DNA of 64,000 nt. Origin: DAIMZI01 sp036734025 (GTDB lineage Bacteria > Pseudomonadota > Alphaproteobacteria > Rhizobiales > Rhodomicrobiaceae). The stretch is taken from positions 54,081 through 118,080 of the forward strand of contig DAIMZI010000007.1 in the NCBI GenBank assembly GCA_036734025.1, read 5' to 3'. Positions within the stretch are counted from its first letter, which is position 1, and every line of letters begins with the position of its first letter. Below, piece after piece: positions 51,787 to 60,169 of the stretch. The notes under the pieces were generated by a model. That model searched no databases. It saw nothing but the letters and a program-made list of their open reading frames with translations, and was not told where the DNA came from. The position numbers were made by a program, and so were the translations under genes.

Positions 51787-52756
51787 GGCGCAATTCGCGG
51801 CGGTCCTCGCGGGCCTCAGCGCCGGCGGGCTGGCCTGGCTTGCCGCAAGCGCCATGGCCCGGCGATGGCGTGCCGAGCGGCGGCTCAGCGCGGCGATGGC
51901 AAAGGGCGGAAACGGTGGTTCACGGGCAAATCGCCTTCTGCCGCGTCAACGCCCGCTGGAGGCGGTGCTGCGCACGCTCGATGCCTCTGGCGAGAATGCC
52001 GCATCAGGGACCGGCGCCGCGCTTGCCAACCGGCTGCGCGCGGCGGGCATGACCATCGCGCCGGAATCGTTCCGCCGTCTGGTCATCATCGGCGCGGCTG
52101 GCGGCGCGATCATCACATGGCTCGTCACGACGTCACCCGGCACAGCACTCGGGGCAGCCTTTCTGTTCGGCATGGTGGCCCCGCGTTTGGTTCTGGCACG
52201 CATGATCGCGGCGCGCCGGCGCCGTTTCCTGAGCGGCTTTGGCGGCGCGCTCGACATGATCCTGCGCGGCGCGCGCTCCGGCCTTCCCGTCATTGCCTGT
52301 CTGGAACTGGTCGCCCGCGAGGCCGAAGAGCCAGTGCGCACGGCGTTCGCCACGCTGCTTGTGCGCTATCGTGCCGGGCTTCCCCTGGCGCAGGCGCTGC
52401 GTCACCTGTGCCGCGACATGCCCCTTCAGGAGGTTGCCTTCTTCGCCATGGTGATCGCGGTGCAGGAGCGCGCCGGCGGCAGCCTCGATGCCGCCCTGTC
52501 CAATCTGTCCGATGTCTTGCGCGACAGGCGGCGGCTGGAGCGCCGGATCGCCGTCGCCAGCGCCGAAGCGCGTCTTTCCGCGCTGATCCTCGGCGCCATG
52601 CCGCTGATCGTGGTGGTGTTGCTGACGCTCAGCTCGCCCGATCATCTGAGCGTCATGTGGGACGAGCCCGAGGGCCGGCAACTGAGCCTGTTGGGGGCGG
52701 CGTGGATGGCGGCAGGGGCCGCCCTGCTGATGCGGCTGGTGCGCATCAGGGCTTAG
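51779..52756 (+). CDS. tadB: Tad pilus inner-membrane protein TadB
   Basis: A 325-aa GspF/T2SSF-type platform protein. Hydrophobic segments lie near the N-terminus (AGLSAGGLAWLAASAMA), around 95-135, and at the C-terminus. The T2SSF domain has ALDMILRGARSGLPVIACLELV and ALSNLSDVLRDRRRLERRI. It works with TadC and the ATPase CpaF. The start at 51779 overlaps the cpaF end by 8 bases. tadC follows after 21 bases. Confidence 0.92.
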   Translation: MAEAQFAAVLAGLSAGGLAWLAASAMARRWRAERRLSAAMAKGGNGGSRANRLLPRQRPLEAVLRTLDASGENAASGTGAALANRLRAAGMTIAPESFRRLVIIGAAGGAIITWLVTTSPGTALGAAFLFGMVAPRLVLARMIAARRRRFLSGFGGALDMILRGARSGLPVIACLELVAREAEEPVRTAFATLLVRYRAGLPLAQALRHLCRDMPLQEVAFFAMVIAVQERAGGSLDAALSNLSDVLRDRRRLERRIAVASAEARLSALILGAMPLIVVVLLTLSSPDHLSVMWDEPEGRQLSLLGAAWMAAGAALLMRLVRIRA

Positions 52757-52760
52757 GCGC

Positions 52761-52786
52761 GAAAATGGACACCGAAAATGGACACC
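52761..52786 (+). repeat. 13-bp tandem duplication across the tadC start
   Basis: GAAAATGGACACC occurs twice in direct succession (52761-52773, 52774-52786). Each copy has an ATG (52765, 52778), but in different frames because the unit is 13 bases. Only the second is in frame with tadC; a third ATG at 52787 is in frame too. Confidence 0.85.
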
Positions 52787-53728
52787 ATGGAGATCATCGC
52801 CGGGCCGCAAGCCGCGGCTGTCGCCGTCCTACTGGCGGGCGTGGCCGGATTCTGCCTCGTCGCCGGGCTGGTTTGGCCGCTTCTGGTGCGGCGCAGCGAT
52901 GGGCGCGCACGACATGCGCAAATGGGCGCTCGCCATCGCCTGAGCGCATCAGGCACGCTTGGAGCGGGCGCGAAGCTGGCGCTTCGCCGGCTGCGGCTGC
53001 CGGTTTTTGCCGGCGGGGTCGGCGCGCGCCGGCGACTGGCCATGGCGGGTTTTCGCGGCACACAGGCCTTCAGCATCTTCCTCGTCTGCCGCATGCTTGC
53101 TGCAGGAGGAGCGGTCATGACGCTTTGCGCCCTGGCGGTGATGGGCACGGGCGGAGACATCGAGACCGGAGTGGTGGCGAGCGCGGTTGGCCTTGCGGGC
53201 GCGCTGGCGCTGTTGCCCGATCTGGCGCTTGCGCATCTGATCGAAAGGCGCCGGACGTCGCTGAGCCAGGCGCTGCCCGATGCCCTCGATCTGCTGCTGA
53301 TCTGCATGCAGTCGGGCCTGCCGATCGAACTGGCGCTCCAGCGCGTGGGACTGGAGATGCGCGCCAGTGCGCCGGCCATGGCCGATGAGCTTGAACTGAC
53401 GCTGGCGGAACTGGGGCATCTGCCATGTCGTCACGCCGCCTATGAGCGGATGGCCGAGCGCACCGGCGTGCCGGCGATGCGCGCCCTGGCACTCAATCTG
53501 GCGCAGGCCGAACGCTATGGCGCGCCCATTGCGCGCACGCTCGATGTTGCGGCGCGTGAAAACCGGGAGCAGCGCCTGGCACGGGCGGAGCGGCTTGCGG
53601 CCTCGCTCGGCGCCAAGATGGCGGTTGTCGTGGTGCTGTTCTTCCTGCCAGCGCTCATTCTGATACTGATCGGCCCGGTGCTGATCGGTCCCGGTTTGTC
53701 TGGCACCGTATTCGCAACGTTCAATTGA
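52778..53728 (+). CDS. tadC: Tad pilus inner-membrane protein TadC
   Basis: A 316-aa second T2SSF platform protein. It has an N-terminal transmembrane segment, a basic loop (about 35-90), two helices near 95-145 and a C-terminal pair. The T2SSF domain shows LSQALPDALDLLLICMQSGLPIELAL and GAPIARTLDVAARENREQRLARAERLAASL. The start at 52778 falls within a 13-bp tandem duplication; 52787 is the alternative. It is convergent with tadD, with 9 bases between the stops. Confidence 0.92.
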   Translation: MDTMEIIAGPQAAAVAVLLAGVAGFCLVAGLVWPLLVRRSDGRARHAQMGARHRLSASGTLGAGAKLALRRLRLPVFAGGVGARRRLAMAGFRGTQAFSIFLVCRMLAAGGAVMTLCALAVMGTGGDIETGVVASAVGLAGALALLPDLALAHLIERRRTSLSQALPDALDLLLICMQSGLPIELALQRVGLEMRASAPAMADELELTLAELGHLPCRHAAYERMAERTGVPAMRALALNLAQAERYGAPIARTLDVAARENREQRLARAERLAASLGAKMAVVVVLFFLPALILILIGPVLIGPGLSGTVFATFN

Positions 53729-53737
53729 GCAGCAGGA

Positions 53738-54445
53738 TCAATGGATTATATCGCGCATCCCGGCCGACAGGAGGATTTCGCTGTGCGAGGCGGGCAAGGA
53801 GCGGGCATCGGCAAGTCGGCGCGGTGGCAGTGGATTGCCTGATTGCGCCAGTTGCGCATGCGCGGCCTGCAGGTTGCGCGCAATCTGCGGGTGATTGTTC
53901 AGGGGGTGGGTCATGGCGCGGCGCAGCAGCGCGATCGCCTTTTCCGGCTCATCACGGCGCAGGTGAACCATTGCGGCGTTGCTGAGAACCGCAGGCTGGT
54001 TCGGAGATGCCAGTTCGGCCTGTGTGAAGTATGCCAGCGCGGCCTCATCATCGCCGGCGCGCGCGCGCAGCACACCAAGCGCGGAATAGACCCTCCAGTC
54101 ATCGGAGCCGAGGCGGGCCGCGATCAGGAGATGGCGTTCAGCGAAAGCTGTATGCCCGGCAAGCAGCGCGCTGCGCCCCTTGAGCGCGTGAAAAGCCGGA
54201 TCATCCGATGCGCGCGCCTTGTTCAGCACCGCCAGCGCCTGTTCGGGCGCGCCTGCTGCGAGCATAGCTTGTGCAAGCGCGATCTCATGGCCGTCAACCT
54301 GCGCGGGCTCCGGCAGCAGACCATGCCGATGGTGACCGGTGCATCCGGAAATGGCAAGGCCGATCAGCGCAAGCAGGGCCGGCAAGCGCATGACGCGCGC
54401 AACCGCGCGATCGCACCGCAGAACGTGCTTTTCCATCACCCTCAT
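53738..54445 (-). CDS. tadD: TPR lipoprotein TadD
   Basis: A 235-aa predicted lipoprotein with tetratricopeptide repeats, the TadD pilotin-like partner of the secretin. The segment MRLPALLALIGLAISGC is a signal with lipobox ISGC. Three TPR-like units follow at roughly 45-180 (EIALAQAMLAAGAPEQALAVL, HTAFAERHLLIAARLGSDDW, DDEAALAYFTQAELASPNQP). Starts at 54445, 54436 or 54391 are possible; the last gives the most compact signal peptide but has no SD. It is transcribed opposite to the rest of the tad genes, unlike the usual single operon. Confidence 0.82.
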   Translation of the reverse strand: MRVMEKHVLRCDRAVARVMRLPALLALIGLAISGCTGHHRHGLLPEPAQVDGHEIALAQAMLAAGAPEQALAVLNKARASDDPAFHALKGRSALLAGHTAFAERHLLIAARLGSDDWRVYSALGVLRARAGDDEAALAYFTQAELASPNQPAVLSNAAMVHLRRDEPEKAIALLRRAMTHPLNNHPQIARNLQAAHAQLAQSGNPLPPRRLADARSLPASHSEILLSAGMRDIIH

Positions 54446-54839
54446 CCTGATACCGCACGTTGCTTCCCAGCCCTGATAAAGATTGACTGAATTGCCTAAT
54501 CAAGCCTTAAAAATAACATCATTAGAAAAATTCCTTTCAAGGATATCGCGTGCAAAATGTTTTTTGAGCTTTTGCAGTGAATTTTGCGTCTGTTCGAGAT
54601 TTCGGCGGAAAACCTTTGTACGAGTATGAAACATTTGCATCGCTTATTGGCAGTTGCGGGAATGGTCGCTATTTACGCTAGGGGGCACGCGATTTAGGCT
54701 CTTACTCATGGTTTCGGGTATGGCCTTTGCGGTTTGGGCCATGCCGGATTTTCCGCGCCATTCGCATGTCATCCCCGGAAGTCTACTTGTAGCGTGCGCC
54801 CGTGCGCGTCCATCACCTTGCTGAGGTACGAGTTCATTA
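54446..54839. other. AT-rich intergenic region between tadD and the M17 peptidase
   Basis: About 390 bases with clearly lower GC than the surroundings, holding the divergent promoters of tadD and the aminopeptidase. I see no gene, strong hairpin or full CtrA-type site. Confidence 0.4.
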
Positions 54840-56270
54840 ATGAAGATTTCGATAGATAAAACCATCAAGGACGTTTCCGATCTTCTCTTGCCTGCTGACT
54901 CGCCAGAGTTTTCGGTGCCGGTATGGGCCACGAATGTTGATGGAGCCGGGCTCGAAGCTCATGATTTTCCAGATTTCGGGCGCGCCTGGCTGACCAATTC
55001 GAACTGGAAGGCACGGGCCGGCAATTTCACCTTGATCCAGAACGAAGGCGCGCTGGCCGGCGTGGTCTTCGGTCTGGGACGCGACCGGGCCTCGCCGTTC
55101 AGGCCATTACTTCCGGGCGCGCTGCCGCCTGTCCTGCCGCAGGGCACTTATCGTTTCGCGACCGGGCCGGGTGATGAGGAACTGACCGCTGTCGCCTGGG
55201 CGCTCGGGGCCTATCAGTTCAGCGCCTTTCGCAATGGCGCCGATGCCCACCTGCCGCCACGTCGGCTCAAGCTGACGCCCGGCATCGACCGGGACCGGGT
55301 GGTGGCGATCGCGTCGGCGGTGTGGTTCGCGCGTGAGTTGATCAATTATCCCGCCAATGAACTGGGCCCGGCCGAACTGGAAGCGGCGACGCGCGATCTG
55401 GCCCGCCATCATGGCGCCGAGGTTCATGTGATCGAGGGCCTGCGGCTTCTGGCCGACAATTTTCCGATGATCCATGCCGTCGGCCGGGCCAGCGACCGTG
55501 AACCGCGCCTGATCGACATGGTGTGGGGCGACGCCGCCGCGCCGAAAGTGACGATCGTCGGCAAGGGCATCTGTTTCGACACCGGCGGGCTGAACATCAA
55601 GCCGTCAAATGCCATGGGCCTGATGAAAAAGGATATGGGCGGCGCGGCGTCGGCGCTGGCGTTGGGCGCGATGATCATGGCGGCGCGCCTGCCCGTGCGG
55701 CTGCGCCTGCTGATACCGGCTGCGGACAACAACATCTCGGCCAATGCCTTCCGGCCCGGCGACATTTTGCGTGCACGAAACGGCATGACCGTCGAGATCG
55801 CCAATACCGATGCCGAAGGGCGTCTGGTGCTGGCCGATGCCCTGTCGCTGGCCGACGAGGAAAAACCCGATTATCTGATCGACTTCGCCACGCTGACAGG
55901 CTCGGCCCGTGTGGCGCTGGGGCCAGATCTGCCGCCGTTCTACACCAATGACGAGGCGCTGGCGCAGGCCATAGCCAATGCTGGATACGCCACGGCCGAT
56001 CCGGCCTGGCGCATGCCGTTCTGGGGTCCGTATGACCAATTTCTGAAAAGCCGCATTGCTGACGTCAATCACATCTACAACAATCCGTTCGCGGGGTCGG
56101 TCACGGCGGCCTTGTTTTTGAAGCGCTTCGTCAAGGCGACCCCGCGCTATGTGCATTTCGACATCTATGGCTGGGTTCCGCGTGCTCAGCCGGCGCGGCC
56201 TCAGGGTGGCGAGCCCCAGATGGCCCGCGCGATGTTTCATCATCTGGCCGAGGTTTATCCGCCGCAATGA
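54840..56270 (+). CDS. M17 family leucyl aminopeptidase-like protein
   Basis: A 476-aa metallo-aminopeptidase of family M17. An N-terminal mixed domain (1-150) precedes the catalytic domain with VGKGICFDTGGLNIKPS, the metal- and bicarbonate-site NTDAEGRLVLADAL, and LIDFATLTGSARVALG. The catalytic Lys and the metal-binding Asp and Glu residues are all in place. It releases N-terminal amino acids in the cytoplasm. It overlaps the NlpC/P60 gene by 4 bases, a pair that is conserved in many Hyphomicrobiales. Confidence 0.92.
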   Translation: MKISIDKTIKDVSDLLLPADSPEFSVPVWATNVDGAGLEAHDFPDFGRAWLTNSNWKARAGNFTLIQNEGALAGVVFGLGRDRASPFRPLLPGALPPVLPQGTYRFATGPGDEELTAVAWALGAYQFSAFRNGADAHLPPRRLKLTPGIDRDRVVAIASAVWFARELINYPANELGPAELEAATRDLARHHGAEVHVIEGLRLLADNFPMIHAVGRASDREPRLIDMVWGDAAAPKVTIVGKGICFDTGGLNIKPSNAMGLMKKDMGGAASALALGAMIMAARLPVRLRLLIPAADNNISANAFRPGDILRARNGMTVEIANTDAEGRLVLADALSLADEEKPDYLIDFATLTGSARVALGPDLPPFYTNDEALAQAIANAGYATADPAWRMPFWGPYDQFLKSRIADVNHIYNNPFAGSVTAALFLKRFVKATPRYVHFDIYGWVPRAQPARPQGGEPQMARAMFHHLAEVYPPQ

Positions 56271-57184
56271 ACGAAGCCAAACTTGATCCGCGTCTCAATG
56301 CCTACCGCGACGACATCGCCGCAGCCTCACTCAAGGACCGCGTTCGCGCCAGACGCTATGTCGAGGGTACCAGCCGGCAGGTCATCGCCACCCATGCGCC
56401 GGTGCGTATCGCGCCGAAATTTCATGCGCCGCTGCTGACCGAGGCGCTGCACGGTGAACTGGTGAGCGTCTATGACACGCACAACGGCTGGTCATGGGTC
56501 CAGCTTCAGCGCGACGGCTATGTCGGCTATATGCCGAGCGACCATCTCTCATCCAACGTGTTTGACAACACCCATACCGTGCGCACGCGCGCGACATTCG
56601 TCTATCCCGCGCCCGACATTAAAGCGCCGCCGCTGAGCCGGCTGACATTCGGCGCTGGCGTATCGGTGGACAGCAGGGAAGGCCGGTTTGCCGGTTTGTC
56701 CCGCGGCGGGTTCATCTATGCCGATCATCTGAGCGCGGTCGATGAGCATGCCAAGGACTTCGTTCGCTCCGCGGAGCGGCTGGCGGGCACGCCTTATCTC
56801 TGGGGTGGCAAGACCAGCCTTGGGCTTGATTGTTCCGCGCTTGTCCAGCTTGCTCTTCATGATGCCGGGATCGAGTGCCCGCGCGATACGGACATGCAGG
56901 TCGGGGTTGTCGGCGAGGCGCTGCCCGGCGATGACACAGCCAGGCTGAAGCGCGGCGACCTCGTGTTCTGGAAGGGGCACGTGGCCATCGCCCAGTCCGA
57001 AAGTCTGCTGCTGCACGCAAGCGGTCATCACATGGAAGTGGTCATCGAGCCGACCGCGCGCGCAATCGAGCGGATCGGCAAGAGCTGGGGGCCGATCATT
57101 TCGCTCAGGCGTCTGAAGGCCGCGGAAAAGACAGCGTCCTCAAGCGAGGCCCCGGCCGAGGAAAGCGAGACGGCGCGGGCCTGA
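56267..57184 (+). CDS. NlpC/P60 family cysteine peptidase
   Basis: A 305-aa C40 peptidase. Two SH3-like domains lie at about 38-95 and 105-160 (APVRIAPKFHAPLLTEALHGE; TFGAGVSVDSREG). The catalytic domain has Cys189 in SLGLDCSALVQ, His238 in WKGHVAIAQ and a third polar residue in LLHASGHH. Such enzymes cut gamma-D-Glu-diaminopimelate bonds in peptidoglycan stems. No signal peptide is seen, so a role in recycling of muropeptides in the cytoplasm is plausible, in line with its coupled aminopeptidase. The tail is Ser/Glu/Ala-rich. Confidence 0.9.
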   Translation: MNEAKLDPRLNAYRDDIAAASLKDRVRARRYVEGTSRQVIATHAPVRIAPKFHAPLLTEALHGELVSVYDTHNGWSWVQLQRDGYVGYMPSDHLSSNVFDNTHTVRTRATFVYPAPDIKAPPLSRLTFGAGVSVDSREGRFAGLSRGGFIYADHLSAVDEHAKDFVRSAERLAGTPYLWGGKTSLGLDCSALVQLALHDAGIECPRDTDMQVGVVGEALPGDDTARLKRGDLVFWKGHVAIAQSESLLLHASGHHMEVVIEPTARAIERIGKSWGPIISLRRLKAAEKTASSSEAPAEESETARA

Positions 57185-57234
57185 AAGCCAGGCCGCAGGC
57201 AGACCGTCGCGCCGACAGCAGCGTGATAGACGGA

Positions 57235-58158
57235 TCAGCGACGTCTTCCGCATACCACCGGGCGCAATCTCGGCGCATCCGCCTCAAGGTCACCGGCATA
57301 GCCGTAATTGTCGATGCTGGGCGAGAACACGGCCTTCCAGCCGTAAATGTCGAAGCCATGGGAGAGCAGCGCCGCGGCACGTGCGTTGCGCTCGCTGCCG
57401 CTCATCGCACCAAGGACCACCGCGACAAGCTGGCGCCCCTCGCGCGTCGCGCTGGCAACCAGATTATATCCCGAATCGCAGATGAACCCGGTCTTTATCC
57501 CGTCGGCGCCATCGAACGTCTGCAACAGCCGGTTGTGCGATCTCAACCGCGCCTTGCCGATCTGGAATGACGACATCGAGTACAGATAGCCATAATCGGG
57601 AAATTCCTTGAGCAGGGCGCGCGCCAGAAGCCCCATGTCGCGGGCGGTGGAAATCTGACGGACATCGGGTAGGCCGTGCGGATTGACGAAATGCGTCCGC
57701 GTCATGCCCAGGCGCTTTGCGGTTTCGTTCATCTTTTCGGAAAAAGCTTCAACGCTTCCCGAGATATGCTCGGCCAGCATGACCGCAACATCGTTGGCCG
57801 AGCGGACCATCAAGGCACGCAACGCCAGCGGCACCGGCATCTCCGCGCCCACGGGCAGGCCGATCTTGCTTGGCGGCTGCGCGTTGGCCAGTTCGGAGCA
57901 CACCACATTTTCCTCCAGCGACAGCTTGCCGTCACGGATCGCTTCGAATGCCAGATAGGCGGTCATCATCTTGGTGAGAGAAGCCGGGTGCCAGCGGCGG
58001 TCGAGGTCTTCGGAGTAGATGACGAGCCCGGTGTGGGCCTCCATCACGAGCGCCGGGCTGGCAAGCGCAGCCTGACGCTGGACAGCGCCAAGCAGCACCG
58101 ATGTAACAGCACTCACCAGCACGATCAAAATGCCCGAACGCAGCGCGCGCGCCATCAT
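57235..58158 (-). CDS. D-alanyl-D-alanine carboxypeptidase (S11 family, PBP5-like)
   Basis: A 307-aa low-molecular-weight penicillin-binding protein that trims the terminal D-Ala of peptidoglycan stems. The signal peptide is residues 1-33 (LRSGILIVLVSAVTSVLLGAV ... AALA). The active site motif is S60-L-T-K63, then RSAND (SxN), and DGIKTGFICDSGYN (KTG). The C-terminal membrane-binding domain of full PBP5 seems short or absent. I choose ATG 58158 because GGGAG lies 6 bases upstream. Longer starts at 58191 or 58317 run into the tRNA-Leu gene or lack an SD. Confidence 0.92.
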   Translation of the reverse strand: MMARALRSGILIVLVSAVTSVLLGAVQRQAALASPALVMEAHTGLVIYSEDLDRRWHPASLTKMMTAYLAFEAIRDGKLSLEENVVCSELANAQPPSKIGLPVGAEMPVPLALRALMVRSANDVAVMLAEHISGSVEAFSEKMNETAKRLGMTRTHFVNPHGLPDVRQISTARDMGLLARALLKEFPDYGYLYSMSSFQIGKARLRSHNRLLQTFDGADGIKTGFICDSGYNLVASATREGRQLVAVVLGAMSGSERNARAAALLSHGFDIYGWKAVFSPSIDNYGYAGDLEADAPRLRPVVCGRRR

Positions 58159-58229
58159 GGCCTGCTCCCGTTTTTTGCCTGTGTCTGTCATCTCGCCCAC
58201 AGCCCGCCGGAGGTTTGCCCCAGCCGCGA

Positions 58230-58315
58230 TGGTGCCCCAGGCCTGACTCGAACAGGCACGCCCTTGCAGGCAACAGATTTTGAGTCTGCCGCGTCTACCA
58301 TTCCGCCACTGGGGC
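58230..58315 (-). tRNA. tRNA-Leu (anticodon CAA)
   Basis: On the minus strand an 86-base class II tRNA starts GCCCCAGTGGCGGAATGG. The acceptor stem GCCCCAG pairs with CTGGGGC. The anticodon stem GCAGA/TCTGT encloses the loop CTCAAAA, giving CAA, which reads UUG. A long variable arm follows, then the TTCGAGT T-loop. ACCA is encoded at the 3' end (58230-58233). Confidence 0.96.
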
Positions 58316-58488
58316 AATCTTGAGGGCCTGCTGAAGAGCAGCCATCCAGATATCGCGCCTGATCATAGCTGAGCGCCAAATCACGTCAACCGAACTTGCC
58401 ACAAGCGCTGCCACACCTCGCGAAAAAGCCGCAATCACAGGCCCTTTAGCCAATGGACAATCTTATGCTGCGGGGATAGACGGGGATC

Positions 58489-59067
58489 ATGCTCAGAAGC
58501 CTGTATGACAGCGTCATGCGCTGGGCCGCCCACAAGCATGCCACCTGGGTGCTCGGCGCGGTCTCGTTCATCGAAAGTTCGGTCTTTCCAATCCCGCCCG
58601 ACGTGATGTTGATCCCCATGGTGCTCGCTCAGCGCGCCAAGGCATGGTTCTACGCGGGCCTGACCACGGTCACGTCAGTCGCAGGCGGCATCGCCGGTTA
58701 CGCGATAGGCTACTTCCTGTTTGAATATGTCGGCCAGCCGATCCTTTCATTTTATGGCAAGCAGGACGCCTTTGCCGAATTCGCCAGCGGATACAACGAC
58801 TATGGCGCCTGGATTGTTCTTTTTGCCGGCATCACCCCTTTTCCGTTCAAGGTGATCACCATCGCATCGGGCGCGACGCAACTCGATTTCCTGGTGTTCG
58901 TCCTTGCCAGCCTGGTGGCGCGCGGGTTCCGCTTTTATCTCGTCGCGGCGCTGCTCTACTGGTTCGGCCCGCCGATCCGCGATTTCATCGAGCGCCGGCT
59001 CGGCCTTGTCACCACGGTTTTCTTTGTCCTCTTGTTCGGCGGCTTCGTCGCGATCAGATATCTGTAG
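58489..59067 (+). CDS. YqaA/DedA family membrane protein
   Basis: A 192-aa polytopic membrane protein of the DedA/SNARE-associated superfamily, YqaA branch. Motifs include WVLGAVSFIESSVFPIPPDVMLIPMVL, GGIAGYAIGYFLF and LFAGITPFPFKVITIASGATQL, where the Pro/Phe-rich segment is the re-entrant loop. About four or five hydrophobic segments are visible. DedA proteins act as lipid-carrier flippases or in envelope homeostasis, but the specific role here is unknown. dsbB follows 33 bases later. Confidence 0.9.
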   Translation: MLRSLYDSVMRWAAHKHATWVLGAVSFIESSVFPIPPDVMLIPMVLAQRAKAWFYAGLTTVTSVAGGIAGYAIGYFLFEYVGQPILSFYGKQDAFAEFASGYNDYGAWIVLFAGITPFPFKVITIASGATQLDFLVFVLASLVARGFRFYLVAALLYWFGPPIRDFIERRLGLVTTVFFVLLFGGFVAIRYL

Positions 59068-59100
59068 ATCCCACAGTCTGATGCGTTCGGAGAACATGGC

Positions 59101-59619
59101 ATGCACTCATCATCGGCGATGATCCGGATCGGGCAAAGCCTGAGCTTGCGCCAGATCGCGGCTGCCGTGGCGGGCCTAGCGCTTGTCGTGATCCTGCTGG
59201 CGCTTGCCTATGAGCATATCGGCGGCTACGTACCGTGCGAACTGTGCTACCGCCAGCGCTGGGCCTATTACGCGGCCATTCCCATGGCCTTGCTTGGCGC
59301 CATGTTCGCCGGCTCGCGACCGGGCTTGTCGCGGGCTGTGCTTGGCGCATGCGCCTTCATGTTTCTCGTGAATGCGGGGCTGGGCGTTCATCATGCCGGC
59401 GTCGAATGGGGCTGGTGGGCCGGGCCCGAGGGCTGCTCGGGCGGCGTGCAGCTTTCAGGCGATGCCGCGCGGTTGCTCGAAAGCCTGCGCAATGCTGAAA
59501 TCGTCCGCTGCGATGAACCCGCCTTCCGCTTCCTCGGCTTGTCCTTCGCCGGCTACAACGCTCTGATTTCCACAGGTCTGGCGATGCTTGCCGGTGCCGG
59601 TGTGCTGACACGCCGCTGA
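59101..59619 (+). CDS. dsbB: disulfide bond formation protein B
   Basis: A 172-aa inner-membrane quinone-dependent oxidase that reoxidises DsbA. Four transmembrane helices are visible. The first redox pair is Cys46/Cys49 in PCELCYRQRW, the second Cys112/Cys137 in the second periplasmic loop (EGCSGG and VRCDEP). GGAG (59089-59092) lies eight bases before the ATG. No dsbA is seen in the window. Confidence 0.93.
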   Translation: MHSSSAMIRIGQSLSLRQIAAAVAGLALVVILLALAYEHIGGYVPCELCYRQRWAYYAAIPMALLGAMFAGSRPGLSRAVLGACAFMFLVNAGLGVHHAGVEWGWWAGPEGCSGGVQLSGDAARLLESLRNAEIVRCDEPAFRFLGLSFAGYNALISTGLAMLAGAGVLTRR

Positions 59620-59709
59620 GACGGCCGCGCTCGAAACGCCCGGTTGTGCGGGCGCGCGGCCGGTGTCGGGCCGCCATCGCTTGGTCCTGATCTGCCGTGG
59701 CGGCAAAAC

Positions 59710-59718
59710 TTATCCACA
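59710..59718 (+). promoter_or_regulatory. single perfect DnaA box
   Basis: TTATCCACA matches the E. coli DnaA box consensus exactly. It is followed by an AT-rich stretch (about 59740-59790) and precedes the small gene at 59834. One isolated box does not make an origin, but it could regulate that gene. Confidence 0.3.
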
Positions 59719-59833
59719 GCTAGTCCGTAACTGGGAAAAATTTTCCGAGCACTCGCGCAATTGAGCCACAGTCAAGTATATACTGTAGTCAGTGCCGTTG
59801 AGTGGGTACGTTTTTAGTGATGCGGAGAGTAAG

Positions 59834-60103
59834 TTGAGGAAGCCAGTTTATCTCAAGGCCGGGCGTGTGGGTGCCCAGCCGATAGAAGCCGGAGGCGAAG
59901 GCCCCGGCGCGTGGAACAGTATCGGCGCGGTAGCGCAGAACGTATTGCGTCGAGTGGAGGCCGAGCGGGCAAAGACGGTCCGGCGTTTGCAGACGGCCGA
60001 GCGCGTGTCGATGATCCGCGTACCGTTATTGCGGATGGATTTGACCCGGGGCGCATCCGCGCCGCGTGGTTCGGGTCAGCTTGAGTTACCGTTCGCCGCG
60101 TAA
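59834..60103 (+). CDS. small basic protein, unknown function
   Basis: An 89-aa protein I do not recognise. The interior is helical and basic (NVLRRVEAERAKTVRRLQTAE), followed by SMIRVPLLRMDL and the C-terminal LELPFAA. No signal or membrane segment. The frame is open from 59792, but TTG 59834 has GGAG at 59824-59827 with a 6-base spacer and is the best start. Upstream lies an AT-rich region with one perfect DnaA box. The minus-strand HNH gene is convergent, 66 bases away. It may be a DNA- or RNA-binding factor by charge alone. Confidence 0.5.
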   Translation: MRKPVYLKAGRVGAQPIEAGGEGPGAWNSIGAVAQNVLRRVEAERAKTVRRLQTAERVSMIRVPLLRMDLTRGASAPRGSGQLELPFAA

Positions 60104-60169
60104 GAATTGGCGCACGCCCTGCGCCAAACCCTGCCGACAAAAATTGCCGAGCTGGCGCCACTGTATTGC

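Noticed and set aside
51865..53388. 507-aa plus-strand frame across tadB and tadC
   Set aside because: In another frame than both T2SSF genes, Arg/Ala-rich, with no motif.
58159..58317. N-terminal extension of the D,D-carboxypeptidase
   Set aside because: The longest version would run through the tRNA-Leu gene; ATG 58158 has a strong SD and gives a normal signal peptide.
59700..59830. Possible replication origin
   Set aside because: Only one DnaA box, and no clustered boxes, parA/B or other origin-linked genes nearby.
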